From: Enterobacter chengduensis
GTDB lineage: Bacteria; Pseudomonadota; Gammaproteobacteria; Enterobacterales; Enterobacteriaceae
NCBI RefSeq assembly: GCF_001984825.2
Contig: NZ_CP043318.1
Span: forward strand, 434,001-498,000
Reading direction: 5' to 3'
DNA: 64,000 bases
Positions within the stretch are counted from its first letter, which is position 1. Every line of letters begins with the position of its first letter. The translations under genes were made by a program, and so were the position numbers. Below are positions 16,970-26,009 of the stretch, in pieces. The notes beneath the pieces are model-generated. The model made no database searches. It was not told where the DNA came from and was given only the letters and a program-made list of their open reading frames with translations.

Positions 16970-17323
16970 ATGATGTTATGGCTACTGATTAAGTACGCGA
17001 TCACCGCCGGAATGGTTGTTTTTATCTCTGAAGTTGCCAAGCGTAGTGATCGGCTTGGTGGTCTTGTCGCCGCGCTTCCCCTGGTTACTGTGCTTGTGCT
17101 CGTGTGGATGAAGCTGGAAGGACAGAGTCAGCAAAAAATAGCCAATCATGCGTGGTATACATTCTGGTATGTAGTGCCGACACTACCTATGTTTTTACTA
17201 TTCCCTGTTTTCTGTCAGCGATTTGGCTTTTGGATCACGCTGGGTAGCTGCTGCGTCGTAACCGTCCTTATTTTCTTTTTGTGGGCCAGTGCGTTACGCC
17301 GTTTTGGCATAAATCTGATGTGA
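16970..17323 (+). CDS. GlpM-like small membrane protein
   Basis: A 117-residue, almost wholly hydrophobic protein with four predicted helices, resembling GlpM (DUF3147) proteins. Conserved-looking elements are GGLVAALPLVTVLVL and the positively charged C-terminal tail. The molecular role of GlpM is not established; the name comes from an association with Pseudomonas glycerol and alginate metabolism. GAGG precedes the start. The 5' end is inside the direct repeat, and a second copy at 47969 is destroyed by an IS21-type element. Confidence 0.78.
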   Translation: MMLWLLIKYAITAGMVVFISEVAKRSDRLGGLVAALPLVTVLVLVWMKLEGQSQQKIANHAWYTFWYVVPTLPMFLLFPVFCQRFGFWITLGSCCVVTVLIFFLWASALRRFGINLM

Positions 17324-17607
17324 TAATGTACGCTGTTGTGAAGCCAACTGCACTATTGCCGGAGGAAACACCGACTAACTCCGAACCATATCAGGCTTTT
17401 TAACAGGATAAGAGAGTTTTCAAGGGGGCCGGCTTCCTGCCGGAAGCGCGGTTCTTTCTGTCAAAGACAAATTCAGATGTTCTGGGGAGGTGCGGATATT
17501 ACAACTATTATACTCGCTGTCTTTCCTTATTGATAATGTCACCCTGATTTCCCGGTTTTAAATGTCACTTTCTGCTGATTTCTGATGAAGAAAAAAGGGC
17601 AGTGAGC

Positions 17608-18242
17608 TCATTTTTTCAGGCTTGATTTGAAAAGAGAGGGTTCAGCCAGAACCGGATTGATGGCTCTGAGCTGAGCCTGAATCTGTGCCCGCCTTTTAGG
17701 CATACTCTGGCTGCGCCTTTCTTTTTCCTGCGGCTTCAAGCTCATCCTGTTTTTCCTTCGCCAGCTTCAGCACCGCGTCAAGCCTTTTGTTATCAACGAT
17801 GCGCCCCTGACTGATGCAGTCCAGCTTATCGAACATCTGATATTTCAGTGTTCTGTTTCCATGGCGGAATTTGAGCGTACCGTCCGTATAATCAAAAGCG
17901 AGGATTTCTTCTCCGACTATGCGTGAGTTTTCGTCAGTGGGATCAACCAGATAAAGGATTTTTTCATACTGAAAAGTCAGTGCTTTTGAGAGCGTCCGAA
18001 GCGTCTGCCAGGCGAAAATGTCGTCCAGTTCCAGGTGGCTCTCTAGACCGTGCGGTGAAGGTTTTTCGGGTATTTTGCCAGTCTGGCAAAGCGGTGGTTG
18101 AAGTCGCTGATGAACGTTTCGATCCAGGCGTTGGCGGCATCAATGCAGGTGATATTCTCCAGGCACATCTCCTTAACCAGCCGCTCCTGCAGCGTCAGGT
18201 TGGCGCGCTTAACGCGGCCCTTGGCCTGAGAGCTGTTGGCAC
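17608..18242 (-). pseudogene. ISNCY-type transposase C-terminal remnant
   Basis: The minus strand reads ANSSQAKGRVKRANLTLQ then NAWIETFISDFNHRFA, the DDE-transposase end of ISNCY-type elements. It then continues in other frames as ESHLELDDIFAWQTL and YQMFDKLDCISQGRI, ending LKK-stop. A small deletion near 18050 and another shift near 17710 break it. Its 5' half is missing where the IS3-family element begins. Confidence 0.78.
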
Positions 18243-18304
18243 AGATACCCGCCAATAGTGGACACGCGACTAAGTGAGTAAACTCTCAACCAGAGGTAGC
18301 TCAC

Positions 18305-18604
18305 ATGACTAAATCAGTAACCGTCAGTAAAAAGCCGCGTAAACAGCACACTCCCGAATTCCGCCAGGAAGCTCTGAAGCTTGCTGAACGCATTGGCGTC
18401 GCTGCCGCTGCCCGCGAACTCAGTTTGTATGAATCGCAACTCTATGGCTGGCGAAAAAAACAACAGCAACAACTGACATCATCTGCACGCGAAAGCGAAC
18501 TGGATGCTGAAAATGCCCGGCTTAAACGCCAGCTTGCGGAGCAGGCAGAGGAGCTGGCTATTCTCCAAAAGGCCGCGACATACTTCGCGAAGCTCCTGAA
18601 ATGA
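18305..18604 (+). CDS. IS3-family transposase OrfA
   Basis: A 99-residue protein with an N-terminal helix-turn-helix ([21 protein letters not shown]) and a C-terminal leucine-zipper helix ([20 protein letters not shown]). It binds the element ends and, through programmed -1 frameshifting, forms the OrfAB transposase. Its stop overlaps the OrfB start by four bases. Confidence 0.9.
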   Translation: MTKSVTVSKKPRKQHTPEFRQEALKLAERIGVAAAARELSLYESQLYGWRKKQQQQLTSSARESELDAENARLKRQLAEQAEELAILQKAATYFAKLLK

Positions 18605-19455
18605 AGTATGTTTTTATCGAAAAATATCAGGCTGAGTTCACCATCAAAGCCATGTGCCGGGTGCTGCGCGTGGCCCGTAGCGGCTGGTATGCCTGGTGCT
18701 CCCGGCGTCATCAGATAAACACGCGACAGCAGTTCCGTCTGGCCTGTGATGCCGCGGTTCTCAGAGCATTCACTGATGCAAAACAACGGTATGGTGCGCC
18801 ACGGCTTGCGGATGAGCTCCCGGCCTACAACATCAAAACGATAGCTGGCAGCCTGCGTCGCCAGGGGCTTCGGGCAAAGGCAGCCCGCAAGTTCAGCCCG
18901 GTCAGTTATCGTGAGCATGGCTTGCCTGTGTCTGAGAACCTGCTGAAGCAGGACTTTTACGCCAGCGGCCCGAATCAGAAGTGGTCGGGAGACATCACCT
19001 ACTTACGCACCGATGAAGGCTGGCTGTATCTGGCAGTGGTGATTGACCTGTGGTCGCGAGCTGTCATCGGCTGGTCAATGGCACCGCGAATGACGGCACA
19101 ACTGACCTGCGATGCGTTGCAGATGGCGCTGTGGCGGCGTAAACGCCCGAAAAATGTCATTGTTCATACTGACCGTGGCAGCCAGTACTGTTCAGCGGAC
19201 TATCAGGCGTTGCTGAAGCGGCATAATCTGCGCGGGAGCATGAGCGCGAAAGGCTGCTGTTACGACAATGCGTGTGTGGAAAGCTTCTTCCACTCGCTGA
19301 AAGTGGAATGCATCCACGGTGAACGCTTTATCAGCCGGGAAATGATGAGAACAACTGTATTTAATTATATTGAGTGCGATTACAATCGCTGGCGTCGCCA
19401 CAGTGCCTGTGGTGGGCTCAGTCCTGAACAATTTGAAAACCAGAACCTTGCTTAG
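18601..19455 (+). CDS. IS3-family transposase OrfB
   Basis: A 284-residue DDE integrase-core protein (rve domain). Visible catalytic context: [10 protein letters not shown] with the first Asp, [10 protein letters not shown] with the second, and [13 protein letters not shown] with the Glu. The frame is intact, so the element may still be active when fused to OrfA by frameshifting. Confidence 0.92.
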   Translation: MKYVFIEKYQAEFTIKAMCRVLRVARSGWYAWCSRRHQINTRQQFRLACDAAVLRAFTDAKQRYGAPRLADELPAYNIKTIAGSLRRQGLRAKAARKFSPVSYREHGLPVSENLLKQDFYASGPNQKWSGDITYLRTDEGWLYLAVVIDLWSRAVIGWSMAPRMTAQLTCDALQMALWRRKRPKNVIVHTDRGSQYCSADYQALLKRHNLRGSMSAKGCCYDNACVESFFHSLKVECIHGERFISREMMRTTVFNYIECDYNRWRRHSACGGLSPEQFENQNLA

Positions 19456-19488
19456 GGCCGTGTCCACATTACGTGGGTAGGATCAGTT

Positions 19489-19635
19489 CACACCAGGAAA
19501 ACGATTAATGACTGGCGGCAGGATTATAACGAGTGCCGTCCACATTCATCGCTGGATTACCAGACTCCAGCTGAATTTCCAGCAGGCTGGCGAAACGGGA
19601 AATATGAAGAAAAACCAACCGACATTACTAATTGA
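19489..19635 (+). pseudogene. IS3-family OrfB C-terminal fragment
   Basis: About 48 codons read KTINDWRQDYNECRPHSSLDY and then TPAEFPAGWRNGKYEEKP, the conserved tail of a different IS3-family OrfB (IS407-like). It lies directly after the intact IS3 element and is followed by what looks like that IS's outer end (CTGGGGTCAG). The rest of the gene is absent. Confidence 0.82.
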
Positions 19636-19976
19636 AGGTTATATCTAATCCTGGGGTCAGTCCAGTTTATTTAGACAGTTTTGGCATTTCATGTCACGTG
19701 ATTTAATGTCTGGGTATTTATTCTTTTGATCAGAGTAAAGCTAGAGTTGTTTGAAGGGAAGGGGATAGGAATGCGTGAGTTCCAGCCTCCAATTACCTGC
19801 AAAGACATATTTTGAAACCTATATAAATGGGGTAAGAAAAAATATCTTCAGTGTAAAACGATATAAAAATTGCCATATCTTATTGATTATGAGTGAATTT
19901 TATTGTTTAAGAAAAATTTCTCGATAAGTGGATGTTCAAGACAGTCAGCGCTATATAAAAAATACAATAAAAAGTA
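19636..19976. other. AT-rich gap without a gene
   Basis: No coding frame or RNA was recognised between the IS tail and the next metal-type promoter. The DNA is AT-rich and probably intergenic. Confidence 0.45.
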
Positions 19977-20007
19977 TTGACCCTATAGTAGTTGCAGGGT
20001 TTTTAAT
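19977..20007 (+). promoter_or_regulatory. PbrR/CadR-type MerR promoter
   Basis: TTGACC (19977-19982), a 19-bp spacer with dyad ACCCTATAG...GCAGGGT, and TTTAAT (20002-20007). It has the same spacing as the cadA promoter at 34194 and drives the exported protein at 20073. Confidence 0.82.
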
Positions 20008-20072
20008 GCTCATCAACAGGAAACGAGCAGTATGCTCTTATGATGAACATTAACTTTACTAGGGTTATCACT

Positions 20073-20282
20073 ATGAAAAATATCAAACTTCTCGCAGCAG
20101 CTGGTTTTCTCTCTGTTGTCTCATTCTCTGGTATGGCGCAGACGGTCAGCGTAACTGCTTCCACTCTTGACAGTGCAGAAGCAAAAATTGCTGCTAAAGC
20201 AAAAGAAGCACAAACGTCATACAAAATTCTCTCTGCGTATACTGGTAATCGAGTGCATATGACCGCTAAATTAGGGGATTAA
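20073..20282 (+). CDS. Small exported BhsA/McbA-like protein (DUF1471)
   Basis: A 69-residue relative of the proteins at 16470 and 47459. It has the same MKNIKLLAAAG signal peptide (cleavage after GMA) and mature domain start (TVSVTASTLDSAEAKIAAKA). It differs at many positions, including a shorter C-terminal part, so it is an older paralogue rather than a recent copy. ATG 20073 is chosen from the homologues; AGGG lies upstream. It is behind its own MerR-type metal promoter. Confidence 0.82.
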   Translation: MKNIKLLAAAGFLSVVSFSGMAQTVSVTASTLDSAEAKIAAKAKEAQTSYKILSAYTGNRVHMTAKLGD

Positions 20283-20522
20283 TAGATAATCATTTTAGGG
20301 TATCTATAGGAATATATACCTTGATAAAATCTGCCACTATATACTAATTTTTAATGCTTGATATGCCACATGTTTTTTCCTTGAATAGACTTTAGCGGAC
20401 TGCTGATAAAGAGTCCGTATTTTTTTAATGTAATACTAATAGTTAAGTATGGTTTTTTATCCGTGCAAATATTTTAGCTCCACGTCCTCTTTGTGGAGTT
20501 GCCCCCGCTAAAACGGACACGG

Positions 20523-21327
20523 TTAATTTATAGCTAGCAGCGAACTTCTGTATTCCCTTGGTGACTGCATTTTCAGCCCTTTATGGGGATGCCAGTTATT
20601 ATAGTCTTCCATCCATTCCGTCAGTTTTCACATCACTGTCATGGCATCCGGCAGGTCATTAACATACACGTAGTCACGCTTGAACGTTTTAACGAACGAT
20701 TCAGCCATCCCATTGCTCTCCGGACTGCGCACTGGCGTCGTACACACGATGAACCTGAGTGAGGTGGCGAACGTTCTTATTGAGTCCGCTATGTAGCAAC
20801 AGCCATTATCGGTCAGCCACTCAACGGCATGTGGCAGGTAAAGCGTATTGCCAAAGCGCTTTTCCACACTCTCTGTCAGCAGATCCTGCACCATAACGCT
20901 GTTTATTCCACCTGTTGTCGCCGACCAGCAGATGGCTTCGCGATCACAGCAGTCAAGGCTGAACACTACCCGCACGACTTCCCGATTCAAGCAGCGGATT
21001 TCAACACCAGTGCGTATCCGGCTTGAGTGTCACGACGTTGCCGGTATGACTGTGCTCTGGCTTTCTATGGCCAGATTTTGCCAGCAACAGGTTATTCGCC
21101 TGCATGATCCGGTAAATGCGTTTGTGGTTAACCCGCCAGTTTTGTTCCTTCAGCGCACGATTGAGGTGTGCCGTCACGCGACGGTAGCCGTTTGTCGCCC
21201 GCTCGCTGCATATCTGGCGGATAAGCGGTAACAGTCGGGCGTCATCATCTTTGCTATAGCGGGCTGGCCGCTGCTGGCGCTTCTTTAGCAGCCGTTCATA
21301 AAGATTCGAACGCGATACGCAGAGCAC
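20523..21327 (-). pseudogene. IS2-group transposase OrfB, broken
   Basis: The DDE transposase is split. The first part (LYERLLKKRQQRPARYSKDD, NGYRRVTAHLNRAL) breaks at 20991-21000, where a small deletion removes the residues after HWC and shifts the frame. The second part (CLNREVVRVVFSLDCCDRE, ESNGMAESFVKTFKRDY) meets a TGA before the conserved tail WMEDYNNWHPHKGL. Two lesions make it inactive. Confidence 0.85.
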
Positions 21328-21395
21328 TTCTGCTATTCGGATGAGGAGGTATCGTCCGGTGGCAGCAATGGCATGCGCGATATCAACTTTTTTGC

Positions 21396-21737
21396 CTAGG
21401 CTATCTCAAGCGCGTTCCTATGGATTTCGGCTTCCATCGTCTTGCGGCCCAGCATTTGTTCAAGCTGTTTGACTTTTTTCTCCAGCGCTTGGACCTCGGA
21501 GACACTGACGACCTCGTCGCCAGCGACGATCGCAGACTTTCCACCCTCGTTCATGAGCCGTTTCCACTTAAAAAGAAGACTGGGTGTGATGTCATATTGC
21601 CGGGCAACGAGTGAGACGGTGTAGCCGGGCTGCATGGCGAGCGCAACAAAACGGGCTTTCTCTTCAGGAGTATAACGACGGCGTTTTTGCTCGCCAGTGA
21701 TCACTTCGATTCTTTGCACAGGACACTCCTTAAACAT
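21396..21737 (-). CDS. IS2-group transposase OrfA
   Basis: A 113-residue helix-turn-helix protein (RRYTPEEKARFVALAMQPGY, then ITPSLLFKWKRLM) with a C-terminal coiled coil (ALEKKVKQLEQMLGRK). It is the DNA-binding subunit of an IS2-group element. With its OrfB dead, it could only act as a repressor or in trans. Confidence 0.88.
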   Translation of the reverse strand: MFKECPVQRIEVITGEQKRRRYTPEEKARFVALAMQPGYTVSLVARQYDITPSLLFKWKRLMNEGGKSAIVAGDEVVSVSEVQALEKKVKQLEQMLGRKTMEAEIHRNALEIA

Positions 21738-21796
21738 AGCTCTATGACTATGTCTTACTGGTGAGGTGTCCGGTTCAAACGGAGGCTATTACCCTT

Positions 21797-22208
21797 TGAT
21801 ATTTTCACTTTTTTGATTCATTCTCAATGCCGATGCTTGGTTAAATCAGAGAAGCGTTCATCATCAGCTATCAACCGGTGCTTTTACGATTTAAGGGGTT
21901 AAGACACCGCTCACTATTCTATTCCGTTAGCCTGACTCTGTGATTTCCCGAACATAGTTCAGTGTTCTGAACAGATAAAACCAGCATATTTCTGTCCGGA
22001 GCGTCAGACAAGATTGTCTGATAAAGGGGGAGCTGCTCCTTGCAGATTAGAGCATCTCTATGTTAGCAACGTCCGCTCCTGGCACGCATGAGACATTCAG
22101 AGCCATAACTGCTGGGGACAGCCTGGCAGTCCAGTTCTTCTGTTCGGTTTCACGACTACACGTCGCCATAATTCGCTATGATGAGAAAAACAGAATAGGA
22201 TATCGAAG
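21797..22208. other. Intergenic gap containing the first short palindrome copy
   Basis: No gene was recognised. The stretch holds the degenerate palindrome at 22069 and presumably the promoter of the NIPSNAP gene. Confidence 0.45.
22069..22096. repeat. Short repeated palindrome, degenerate copy 1
   Basis: GTCCGCTCCTGGCACG followed by a decayed right arm. It matches the better copies at 25797 and 28779, including the upstream AGCAA. Confidence 0.6.
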
Positions 22209-22538
22209 ATGAAAACTGTCGAATTTTTGCTGTACACCCTCAAACCCGGTACTGGAAAAGACTTTCATAGAATAATGAAAGAAGTGAGTGTTCCACTTCA
22301 CCGTTCAGTGGGAATGGATGTTATTTCTTATGGTATATCAGCACATGACGACGATGCTTACTATCTGATCAGGGCTTATAACAGCCTCTCTCACCTGAAA
22401 ACTGCCCAGGACACCTTTTATGATAGCGAAGCATGGCGTCATGGTCCCCGGCAGGCCATTATCGATAGAATAAGCATCAGCGTTAAATCGGTACTGACTC
22501 TCACTGAGAGTGCCGTTGAGCATTTACGAACCCACTGA
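22209..22538 (+). CDS. NIPSNAP-family protein
   Basis: A 109-residue single ferredoxin-like alpha-beta barrel with the NIPSNAP pattern: an initial strand VEFLLYTLKPG, and a central DDAYYLIRAYNSLSH strand-helix followed by SEAWRHGPR. Bacterial members form small dimers and mostly lack known function. It is a complete, standalone gene next to the CBASS operon. No link to defence is claimed. Confidence 0.72.
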   Translation: MKTVEFLLYTLKPGTGKDFHRIMKEVSVPLHRSVGMDVISYGISAHDDDAYYLIRAYNSLSHLKTAQDTFYDSEAWRHGPRQAIIDRISISVKSVLTLTESAVEHLRTH

Positions 22539-22938
22539 CCCTATCGCTATACGTCATGGTAAAGCCGGGATAGACACACCAGCAAGACGTTACTGTTATT
22601 CAGTACATCAGAGATGAGGCTACCGCCTCACATGCTGAATGCGGGATGTTTGACCGGCATCTATGAGCGAAGAGCGGAAGTTCGCTTTCGGAAAACCTAA
22701 TCCATGTGCCAGAGGGTCTCTGAAAGAGAATGGGGCGTTTAAGTGGGGTACTTACAAAAAATCAGCCTTAACGTACAATAATTTTCGATATCCAAACTGA
22801 CCCCATTAAGAGTTATCCAGCATGTATGTCTCTTCAATCAACGATTAGTACGGAGACTCATACTAAACTGGAAATAAATCTCATAATAGCGCTTAAGCCG
22901 GAATGACTAGCGCTGTCCGGCAAATAGTCGCGGATGAT
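22539..22938. other. Gap without a supported gene
   Basis: No open frame with coding character was seen. It lies between two convergent genes and ends in a strong hairpin. Confidence 0.45.
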
Positions 22939-22967
22939 TCAAGATCCACTTATTAAGTGGATCTTGA
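22939..22967 (-). terminator. Hairpin downstream of the CBASS operon
   Basis: An almost perfect inverted repeat CAAGATCCACTT / AAGTGGATCTTG lies about eleven bases past the CD-NTase stop. There is no long T-run on the minus strand, so it is a likely but not certain terminator. Confidence 0.6.
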
Positions 22968-22977
22968 TAGCATCCTG

Positions 22978-24114
22978 TTAGTAAACCGCTTGTTTTATAA
23001 GTAAAATTCCTTTGGCGGGTGTGTAATATTCAGTAGGCTGGCCGGTTATTTCACGCAGCACCTCAGTGACAATACTATTGACCATTCCCGTCAGTTTAAG
23101 CAATTCGGCAAAAGTTTCATTCTTGTCAATTATCTTTCTGGTGCCATTTGGAACGTAGAGCAGCATTGCAGCATTAGGGTTCTGTGCAAGATAATTTAGC
23201 CATCTGTGAGTCTCTACAAGGACAGCCAGCTCGTAGTATTGGCTATGTCGGAGATTGTTACCATCTGCGTGGTACATCAGCGAGGCAATATCATAACTAC
23301 TGAGTTCAATTTTAGTACCCTCAGCTTCACTATCCGCTTTTAGTGTCTTAAGAAAACGAATAGACTTACGCAATCCTCCATTACATTGATCGCATTTGTC
23401 TTTAATTCGTTTGATGTGGAGGAAAGGTAGGTTGTAGATACGTTGACGTGTGTTTTTATCTATAATAGTGACCCCACGTTGATCTACATCTTTAGTATGT
23501 TGGTACTCTTTGGTATCCCACCAGATGCTTGGCACCACATCCACTTCTCTCTGCAAAGACCCTCCCGTTATTCTCAAAGATTTGGCGTTGTTGTCATCAA
23601 CATCTGCCGCAGGGAAAGTTGCTTTCAGGGCATCCCTAGCGGCATCCCTGAGTTCAAGGATGACATCCCCATCATTTTTGTTCGTAGGGGTGTAGCGGCC
23701 AATACCGTCGCTATCATAAATAAGCATCTGAGTGTCTATAATCAGCAGATCCACATCACTGAAACTTTTAATATGAATATCCAGTGGTACAGAGCCTTGG
23801 ACACGAAACTCCAGATTAAGATCTAATTTCTTTACCAGTTGGTTCTCAATACGCTTGGCAGTTTCAAAAGAAATTTCGGTATAGCGGTTATCAACCGGTT
23901 GCATGGCACCTATAACATAGCGGGTTGCAGAATCTTGTTTTCCCCTGGTTTCCCAACTTTCATTTAAATCCAGGAAACCTTCTAGCAAAGCATAGTTTTC
24001 CAGTCCATCAATCCTCTGGTTACTGATTGACTCTCTGGCTACGTTTAATTGATCGAATGTCCCTTTACGACGAGACTTCATGCGTTCAATTCGCGCACTA
24101 AATGAATTAGACAT
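22978..24114 (-). CDS. CBASS CD-NTase-like nucleotidyltransferase
   Basis: A 378-residue protein with the polymerase-beta-like nucleotidyltransferase signature of CD-NTases. The GS motif is at residues 107-108, followed by SDVDLL with metal ligands D120 and D122, and the third acid D192 in REVDVVPS. The C-terminal helical half fits the OAS-like fold. Family members make cyclic di- or oligonucleotides on phage infection. The gene overlaps the upstream Cap15-like effector by eight bases, forming a minimal type I CBASS without Cap2/Cap3. The nucleotide product and clade cannot be told by eye. Confidence 0.82.
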   Translation of the reverse strand: MSNSFSARIERMKSRRKGTFDQLNVARESISNQRIDGLENYALLEGFLDLNESWETRGKQDSATRYVIGAMQPVDNRYTEISFETAKRIENQLVKKLDLNLEFRVQGSVPLDIHIKSFSDVDLLIIDTQMLIYDSDGIGRYTPTNKNDGDVILELRDAARDALKATFPAADVDDNNAKSLRITGGSLQREVDVVPSIWWDTKEYQHTKDVDQRGVTIIDKNTRQRIYNLPFLHIKRIKDKCDQCNGGLRKSIRFLKTLKADSEAEGTKIELSSYDIASLMYHADGNNLRHSQYYELAVLVETHRWLNYLAQNPNAAMLLYVPNGTRKIIDKNETFAELLKLTGMVNSIVTEVLREITGQPTEYYTPAKGILLIKQAVY

Positions 24115-24733
24115 TGTCGATCCTAGTGATTGTCATTGTTCCGTAAGTAGCCCGGCCTTGACCGTTAAAATAATGGCCTTCAGCAGATTTGAGTCCGTCG
24201 TCGAACCTGAACTCTGCGAATCCAACATGTGAAGTCAGGTGTTCTTCACCTGTCTTGGGTTGGTTGCGGTAGTTATAAAGCAGCTGGTAACCAATTCCCT
24301 CGTCATGAATGATGGAGGCTGTCACACTATCCGAATGCGATGATTGAGTTTTCAGATGAATTCTGACTTTGTCCCATGACTGGACAATTCTCAGCTCACC
24401 TTCCCAGGGTTTACCACCTTCAGATCGGGTATGGCCTTCAACATTCCAGCGGCCTGCAAGATTTGGCACACATAAAAATTTCCCGAGGTAGGTGTTATGC
24501 CAGAGATTTTTATCAAACCATGTATACAACCCCATGTAGATCCCACCGGCGCTAATAAGTGAAAAAACTGAGGCAGGTATGTGGCTGTTAATGTGAAAGT
24601 TTTTCAGCCATTCGATTAGTGTGAGTGCTAGTAAAATCAGAACGAACGATATAACTGAGGCAACAATGGCAATATATCGGCCGACTTTACTGCGGTTAAA
24701 ACCGCAAATCACAATGTACTCGTGACTTTTCAT
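24107..24733 (-). CDS. cap15: Cap15-like CBASS membrane effector
   Basis: A 208-residue protein with two N-terminal transmembrane helices (about residues 18-41 and 52-74) and a C-terminal beta-rich domain of about 125 residues (LAGRWNVEGHTRSE, VRIHLKTQSSHSDS, AEGHYFNGQGRATYGTM). This layout, two helices plus a small beta barrel, is that of Cap15. Cap15 binds the cyclic nucleotide made by the partner enzyme and disrupts the inner membrane, killing the infected cell. It is first in a two-gene operon with the nucleotidyltransferase, supporting the call. Confidence 0.8.
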   Translation of the reverse strand: MKSHEYIVICGFNRSKVGRYIAIVASVISFVLILLALTLIEWLKNFHINSHIPASVFSLISAGGIYMGLYTWFDKNLWHNTYLGKFLCVPNLAGRWNVEGHTRSEGGKPWEGELRIVQSWDKVRIHLKTQSSHSDSVTASIIHDEGIGYQLLYNYRNQPKTGEEHLTSHVGFAEFRFDDGLKSAEGHYFNGQGRATYGTMTITRIDNV

Positions 24734-24907
24734 GAAATGGCGTCCAAGTGAGATGAAAACTAAAAAAACTATATATAGGTAATTTTACTATATCAAACCC
24801 TAGATATGGATGGATTGACAGTTATTTCTCGGTATGGTTATCAGAACGAGTTTTAAGTAGATCTGGAAGAAGATACATCCAGATTTCAGTCAGATACCGC
24901 CATCGTC

Positions 24908-25726
24908 ATGTCAGCAGGAACCGGATTGATTTCCTCGTTTCATAGCGGTCAGGCTTGCCTGAAAATGATACCTTCGCAGGGAATGTTGATTGAGCTGGGC
25001 GGTGTCATTTTTCTGTTTATAGGCGGATTACTTGCAACCCTTGGCTGGCAGTGGCCGTTTTTGCTTCATCTTTTTGCCTAGGTTCTTCTGGTTATGCAGC
25101 TGGCGTTTGTGCCGTAACAATTGTCCTCTGGGACAGAAAACATGAATGAAAACGCCGGAGAAAGCGAATCGGTGAGTGCGACTCGATTAGCGCCTGTGCT
25201 TTTTGCAGCCCTGCTGTCCATGATTTGCTTCTTCACCAGCATTATCATCATTCCGCAGGTGTTTAGCTGCATGGCTATTGGGGCAGCAGAAACCGGATAC
25301 TTTCTGTCGTTTATCTCACTGGTCGCCGTCGGGGCTGCTGCGATGATGCCGCGCCTCATAGCGCGTTTACGTGAGTACGGAAATCTGTACACGGCGTTTA
25401 GCTGCTACGCTGCCGGACATTTCATATTTTCATTCGCTGATAATGTAGTGTTCTACATCGCTGGCGGGGTTTTAATGAGTTGTGGGTTTGGTCTGTCGGT
25501 GCCGCTTGTGAATCATATGACAGTCGAGCAGAGTCACGCTCGCGTCCGGGGACGTAACCTTGCCTGGCTTTCTATGGCTATATTCTCCGGCCAGTTTTTA
25601 TCATCATTCATGGAAATCATCCTAGGAGATTCATCAGTCGTCTTCCGGGGGACCGCGACAATTGCGGTGGCGGTAATTGTCGCTCTCATGGTGATACACC
25701 GGAAACGTCGCTTTAAAACGGCATAA
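24908..25726 (+). pseudogene. MFS transporter remnant with in-frame stops
   Basis: A continuous frame from about 24908 encodes MFS helices (GTGLISSFHSG, LLATLGWQWPFLLHLFA), then TAG near 25079 and TAA at 25115. After these comes a 201-codon open part with about six helices (FFTSIIIIPQVF, SCGFGLSVPLVNHM). The N-terminal helices are also missing. It resembles the drug or metabolite exporters of the major facilitator family. The gene is dead, though the last open segment could still be translated as a fragment. Confidence 0.75.
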
Positions 25727-25796
25727 CGTCTGTCAGTATCAGCAACGCCGACATTGCTGAGCCGGCTTAGTCTGGTGCGGGTACTGAGGGTGCAAA

Positions 25797-25822
25797 TGTC
25801 CGCTCTTGGCACGAAGCGGACA
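25797..25822. repeat. Short repeated palindrome, copy 2
   Basis: TGTCCGCTCTTGG then CACGAAGCGGACA: seven-base arms TGTCCGC / GCGGACA around a 12-base centre. Closely matching copy at 28779, degenerate copy at 22069. It lies between the MFS remnant and the RloC/PrrC-like gene. Confidence 0.75.
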
Positions 25823-26009
25823 TACATCACAAGCGCCGTACATACGCTCTATAAAACAACTGCTCCGGCGCTGCGGTACCAAGGGCGAATCCCGGAGTGC
25901 TTTACTCAAAAATGAAACGGTGCTTATATGTTCTGGCTTCAGCTTAAATAATTAATCGGGCCTGCAATATACGGGGCCTGCTCAGTGTCTTTGCCGTAAA
26001 GGATTAGGT

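Larger units (their letters stand above)
16354..16993. repeat. Direct repeat, copy A (about 0.64 kb)
   Basis: This segment, from the GTGAGGTCGCC block through the exported-protein gene and its promoter into the start of the GlpM-like gene, recurs in the same orientation at 47340-47998 with only scattered differences. The two copies flank about 30 kb of IS, defence and metal genes. Confidence 0.85.
18243..19485 (+). mobile_element. IS3-family insertion sequence (IS3 group)
   Basis: The element is bounded by related ends. The right end, read inward, begins TGATCCTACCCACG and has TGGACACGGCCCTAAG. The left has AGATACCCGCC then AGTGGACACGCGACTAAG. It carries overlapping orfA and orfB. The exact left end is blurred by divergence or a small deletion, so no target duplication could be assigned. 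It cuts an ISNCY remnant. Confidence 0.8.
20494..21791 (-). mobile_element. IS3-family insertion sequence (IS2 group), degenerate
   Basis: The element carries an intact orfA and a broken orfB on the minus strand. Candidate ends are TGGAGTTGCCCCC with AAACGGACACGG at the left, and the related GTTTGAACCGGACACC, read inward, at the right. Breakpoints are approximate and no target duplication was seen. Confidence 0.72.

Noticed and set aside
22209..22538. NIPSNAP protein as part of the CBASS operon
   Set aside because: It is on the opposite strand, convergent, 440 bp away and separated by a strong hairpin.
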